NCBI GenBank assembly: GCA_021817185.1
Contig: JAKAVU010000124.1
Coordinates: 1-8,334 of the forward strand
Source: a bacterium
GTDB lineage: Bacteria; Chloroflexota; Dormibacteria; UBA8260; Bog-877
Direction: 5' to 3'
DNA: 8,334 nt
Below the pieces are notes generated by a model. That model saw only the letters and a list, made by a program, of their open reading frames with translations. It had not been told where the DNA came from and did no database searches. Position 1 is the first letter of the stretch. Every line of letters begins with the position of its first letter. Below are positions 6,742 to 8,334 of the stretch, one piece after another. A program made the translations under genes and the position numbers.

Positions 6742-8268
6742 TCAGCCCGCCGGCCTTCCCAGGCTGGGCTGCTCCATGGGCGCGGCACTCCCGGAGTCGG
6801 GGGTCGCGGCCCGGCCACCGCCGGGCGCCCGGGGGCCGACCCGGGGTCGCGCCCGGAGCACCCTGGTGCCGGACAGCACCAGCGCCACCAGCATGAAGGC
6901 CACCGATGAGTAGAAGGCCGCATGGACCCCGTCGGTGAAGACGGCCGCCAGGTGGTGGTCGAGCCGGGTGGTGCCCACGAAGATCGCGAACGCCAGCCCG
7001 CGGGGGATCGAGCGCGCGGCCACCAGGATCGCGACCGAAAAGGAGAAGACCATGCCCACGTTGGCAAAGGTCCGCAGCATCCCCGAGGCGGTCCCGAACG
7101 CGCGCCCCGGTGCGGCCTTCATCACCGCCGAGTTGTTGGCGGGGAAGAAGAAGCCCGCACCCACCCCGTTGATCACGGCGGCGATCGTCACCACCGCCAG
7201 GGGGGTGGTGACCTGGACCTGGGCGTACACCAGCAGGGCCACTATCTCGATGAGCAACCCGATGGTCGCCGGCCACACCACCCCGATCCGATCGGACAGC
7301 CGGCCCGCGTAGGGACCCACGAAGGCGCCCACCAGATAGCCCGGCACCAGCAGCAAGGAGGAGTCCAGGGGGCTGAGGCGCCGCACCCCCTGCAGGTACA
7401 TGATCACCAGGAAGAGAACCGCGAAATTGGCCAGGCCCTGGAAGAGGGAGGCGAGCAAGGTCGGGCTCATGGTGGGGATGCGGAACAGTGACAGATCCAG
7501 CATCGGCGCCGGGCTGGCCCGCTCGATGAGCGTGAAGGCGAGCAGCAGGATCAGCCCACCCACCAGAAACCCGAGCATGCTGGGCGAGAAGCTGGAGGTC
7601 GCCAGGGATGTGATCGCCCACAGGACCCCGAAGAGGCCGCCCCCGAGTGTGACCATCCCCGCGTAGTCCAGACGCTGGTGCTGGCGACTGCCGGAGTCGC
7701 GCAGCACCCGGAGGGCGAGCGCGAAGGCGATGACCCCCGCGGGGACGTTGATCCAGAAGATCCAGCGCCAGGAGAGGAAGGTGATGATCAACCCCCCCAA
7801 CAGGATTCCCAGAATCGCCCCCACGTTCCAGCCGATGCTGTTGAAGCCGTAGGCCCGGCCCCGGGTCTCGGGCGGGAAGGTGTCGGCGATGACCGCCCCG
7901 CTGTTGGCGGTGATCAGCGCTCCGCCGATCCCCTGGAAGAGGCGGAAGCCGATGATGCTGGCCTCGTTCCCGGCCAGGGCACAGAGGGCCGACCCCACGA
8001 TGAAGACCAGGAACCCGGTCTCGTACATGCGCACCCGTCCGAACATGTCGCCCAGCCGCCCCACCTGAGTCGCCAACAGGGTGATCACCAGCAGGTAGCC
8101 GATGATCACCCAGATGACGTCGGCCAGAGGGACGTGCAACGCGCGCTCCATCTCGGGGAGCGCCAAGACCACGATGGTCGTGTCCACCGCCGCCATCAGG
8201 ACTCCGATCACGATCACGAGCAGCGCGAGGCCGGTCCGTGGCTTGACCGGAGCTGCGGACTGGATCAC
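6742..8268 (-). CDS. MFS transporter, DHA2 (EmrB/QacA-like) 14-TM drug:proton antiporter family
   Basis: A 508-residue inner-membrane transporter; the length and spacing of hydrophobic segments fit 14 transmembrane helices. Family motifs: AAVDTTIVVLALP in TM1 (26-38, motif D1, with D29 in the membrane); GRLGDMFGRVRMY in the TM2-3 loop (70-82, motif A); RLFQGIGGALITANSGAVIADTFP (109-132, motif B region); GWNVGAILGILLGG in TM5 (146-159, antiporter motif C); and SWRWIFWINVPAG (166-178), very typical of EmrB/QacA relatives. The last 45 or so residues are a hydrophilic Pro/Gly/Arg/Ala tail. Proton-driven efflux of a small molecule is inferred; the substrate cannot be told. The GTG at 8268 overlaps an upstream TGA as GTGA and has no Shine-Dalgarno site. 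The frame stays open to the window edge, but there is no other start codon in the window. Confidence 0.88.
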   Translation of the reverse strand: MIQSAAPVKPRTGLALLVIVIGVLMAAVDTTIVVLALPEMERALHVPLADVIWVIIGYLLVITLLATQVGRLGDMFGRVRMYETGFLVFIVGSALCALAGNEASIIGFRLFQGIGGALITANSGAVIADTFPPETRGRAYGFNSIGWNVGAILGILLGGLIITFLSWRWIFWINVPAGVIAFALALRVLRDSGSRQHQRLDYAGMVTLGGGLFGVLWAITSLATSSFSPSMLGFLVGGLILLLAFTLIERASPAPMLDLSLFRIPTMSPTLLASLFQGLANFAVLFLVIMYLQGVRRLSPLDSSLLLVPGYLVGAFVGPYAGRLSDRIGVVWPATIGLLIEIVALLVYAQVQVTTPLAVVTIAAVINGVGAGFFFPANNSAVMKAAPGRAFGTASGMLRTFANVGMVFSFSVAILVAARSIPRGLAFAIFVGTTRLDHHLAAVFTDGVHAAFYSSVAFMLVALVLSGTRVLRARPRVGPRAPGGGRAATPDSGSAAPMEQPSLGRPAG

Positions 8269-8334
8269 AGGGCCCGAGGTCCGCGTGGGTTCCCCCGTCC
8301 CAGGTGACGGCGGTATTCGGTCAAGACATGCTCC
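8265..8334 (-). CDS. Possible 3' end of an upstream gene, cut by the window edge
   Basis: On the minus strand one frame runs from the window edge for 22 codons (EHVLTEYRRHLGR then a Gly/Arg/Pro-rich end) to a TGA at 8267-8265. That TGA overlaps the GTG start of the MFS transporter as GTGA. The residues before the tail look like the C-terminal helix of a real protein, and the overlap repeats the arrangement between fdhA and the beta subunit. If real, it is the gene preceding the transporter in an operon, which could be a regulator, but the fragment is too short to assign. Confidence 0.4.
   Translation of the reverse strand, partial: EHVLTEYRRHLGRGNPRGPRAL

Overview
The window is GC-rich DNA with dense coding and short intergenic gaps. 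It looks like a high-GC bacterium, most likely an actinobacterial-type lineage. Three things suggest this: a CGNR/ABATE regulator, a formate dehydrogenase of the Tat-less FdhA + FeS subunit + NrfD arrangement, and GTG starts that overlap the preceding stop. The exact taxon cannot be resolved from the sequence alone.

Layout: (1) 17-607 (+) encodes a CGNR zinc-finger protein of the ABATE family. (2) 5522-653 (-) is a three-gene formate dehydrogenase operon read right to left: catalytic alpha subunit FdhA (5522-2379), four-cluster ferredoxin-like beta subunit (2382-1555) and NrfD-like membrane subunit (1525-653). The first two genes share a 4-base GTGA stop/start overlap, and the third has an alternative GTG start that would do the same. 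(3) 5749-6693 (+) is an HMG-CoA lyase, divergent from fdhA across a 226-bp gap. (4) 8268-6742 (-) is a 14-TM DHA2/EmrB-type MFS transporter, which may overlap the end of an upstream gene cut by the window edge. Two convergent gene pairs (607/653 and 6693/6742) are separated by under 50 bp, each with an inverted repeat that could act as a bidirectional terminator.

The main result is that fdhA is a selenoprotein gene. A conventional ORF caller splits it at an in-frame TGA (4955-4953). The sequence on either side of that TGA is continuous family sequence (QARI-[UGA]-HSATVPGLGTSFGRGG), placing selenocysteine at residue 190 of a 1047-residue protein. Twelve bases after the TGA there is a perfect 6-bp hairpin with a GGUCU loop, which fits a bacterial SECIS element. 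No selA, selB, selC, selD or fdhD is in the window, so these must lie elsewhere.

How the genes work together: FdhA would oxidise formate at a Mo/W-bis-MGD centre with a Sec ligand and its own [4Fe-4S] cluster. Electrons would pass through the four clusters of the beta subunit to the NrfD subunit and the quinone pool. FdhA has no twin-arginine signal, so the active site probably faces the cytoplasm, unlike E. coli Fdh-N. The HMG-CoA lyase, MFS exporter and CGNR regulator have no evident functional link to the operon. I found no mobile element, CRISPR array, tRNA or rRNA, and no convincing wholly new system.
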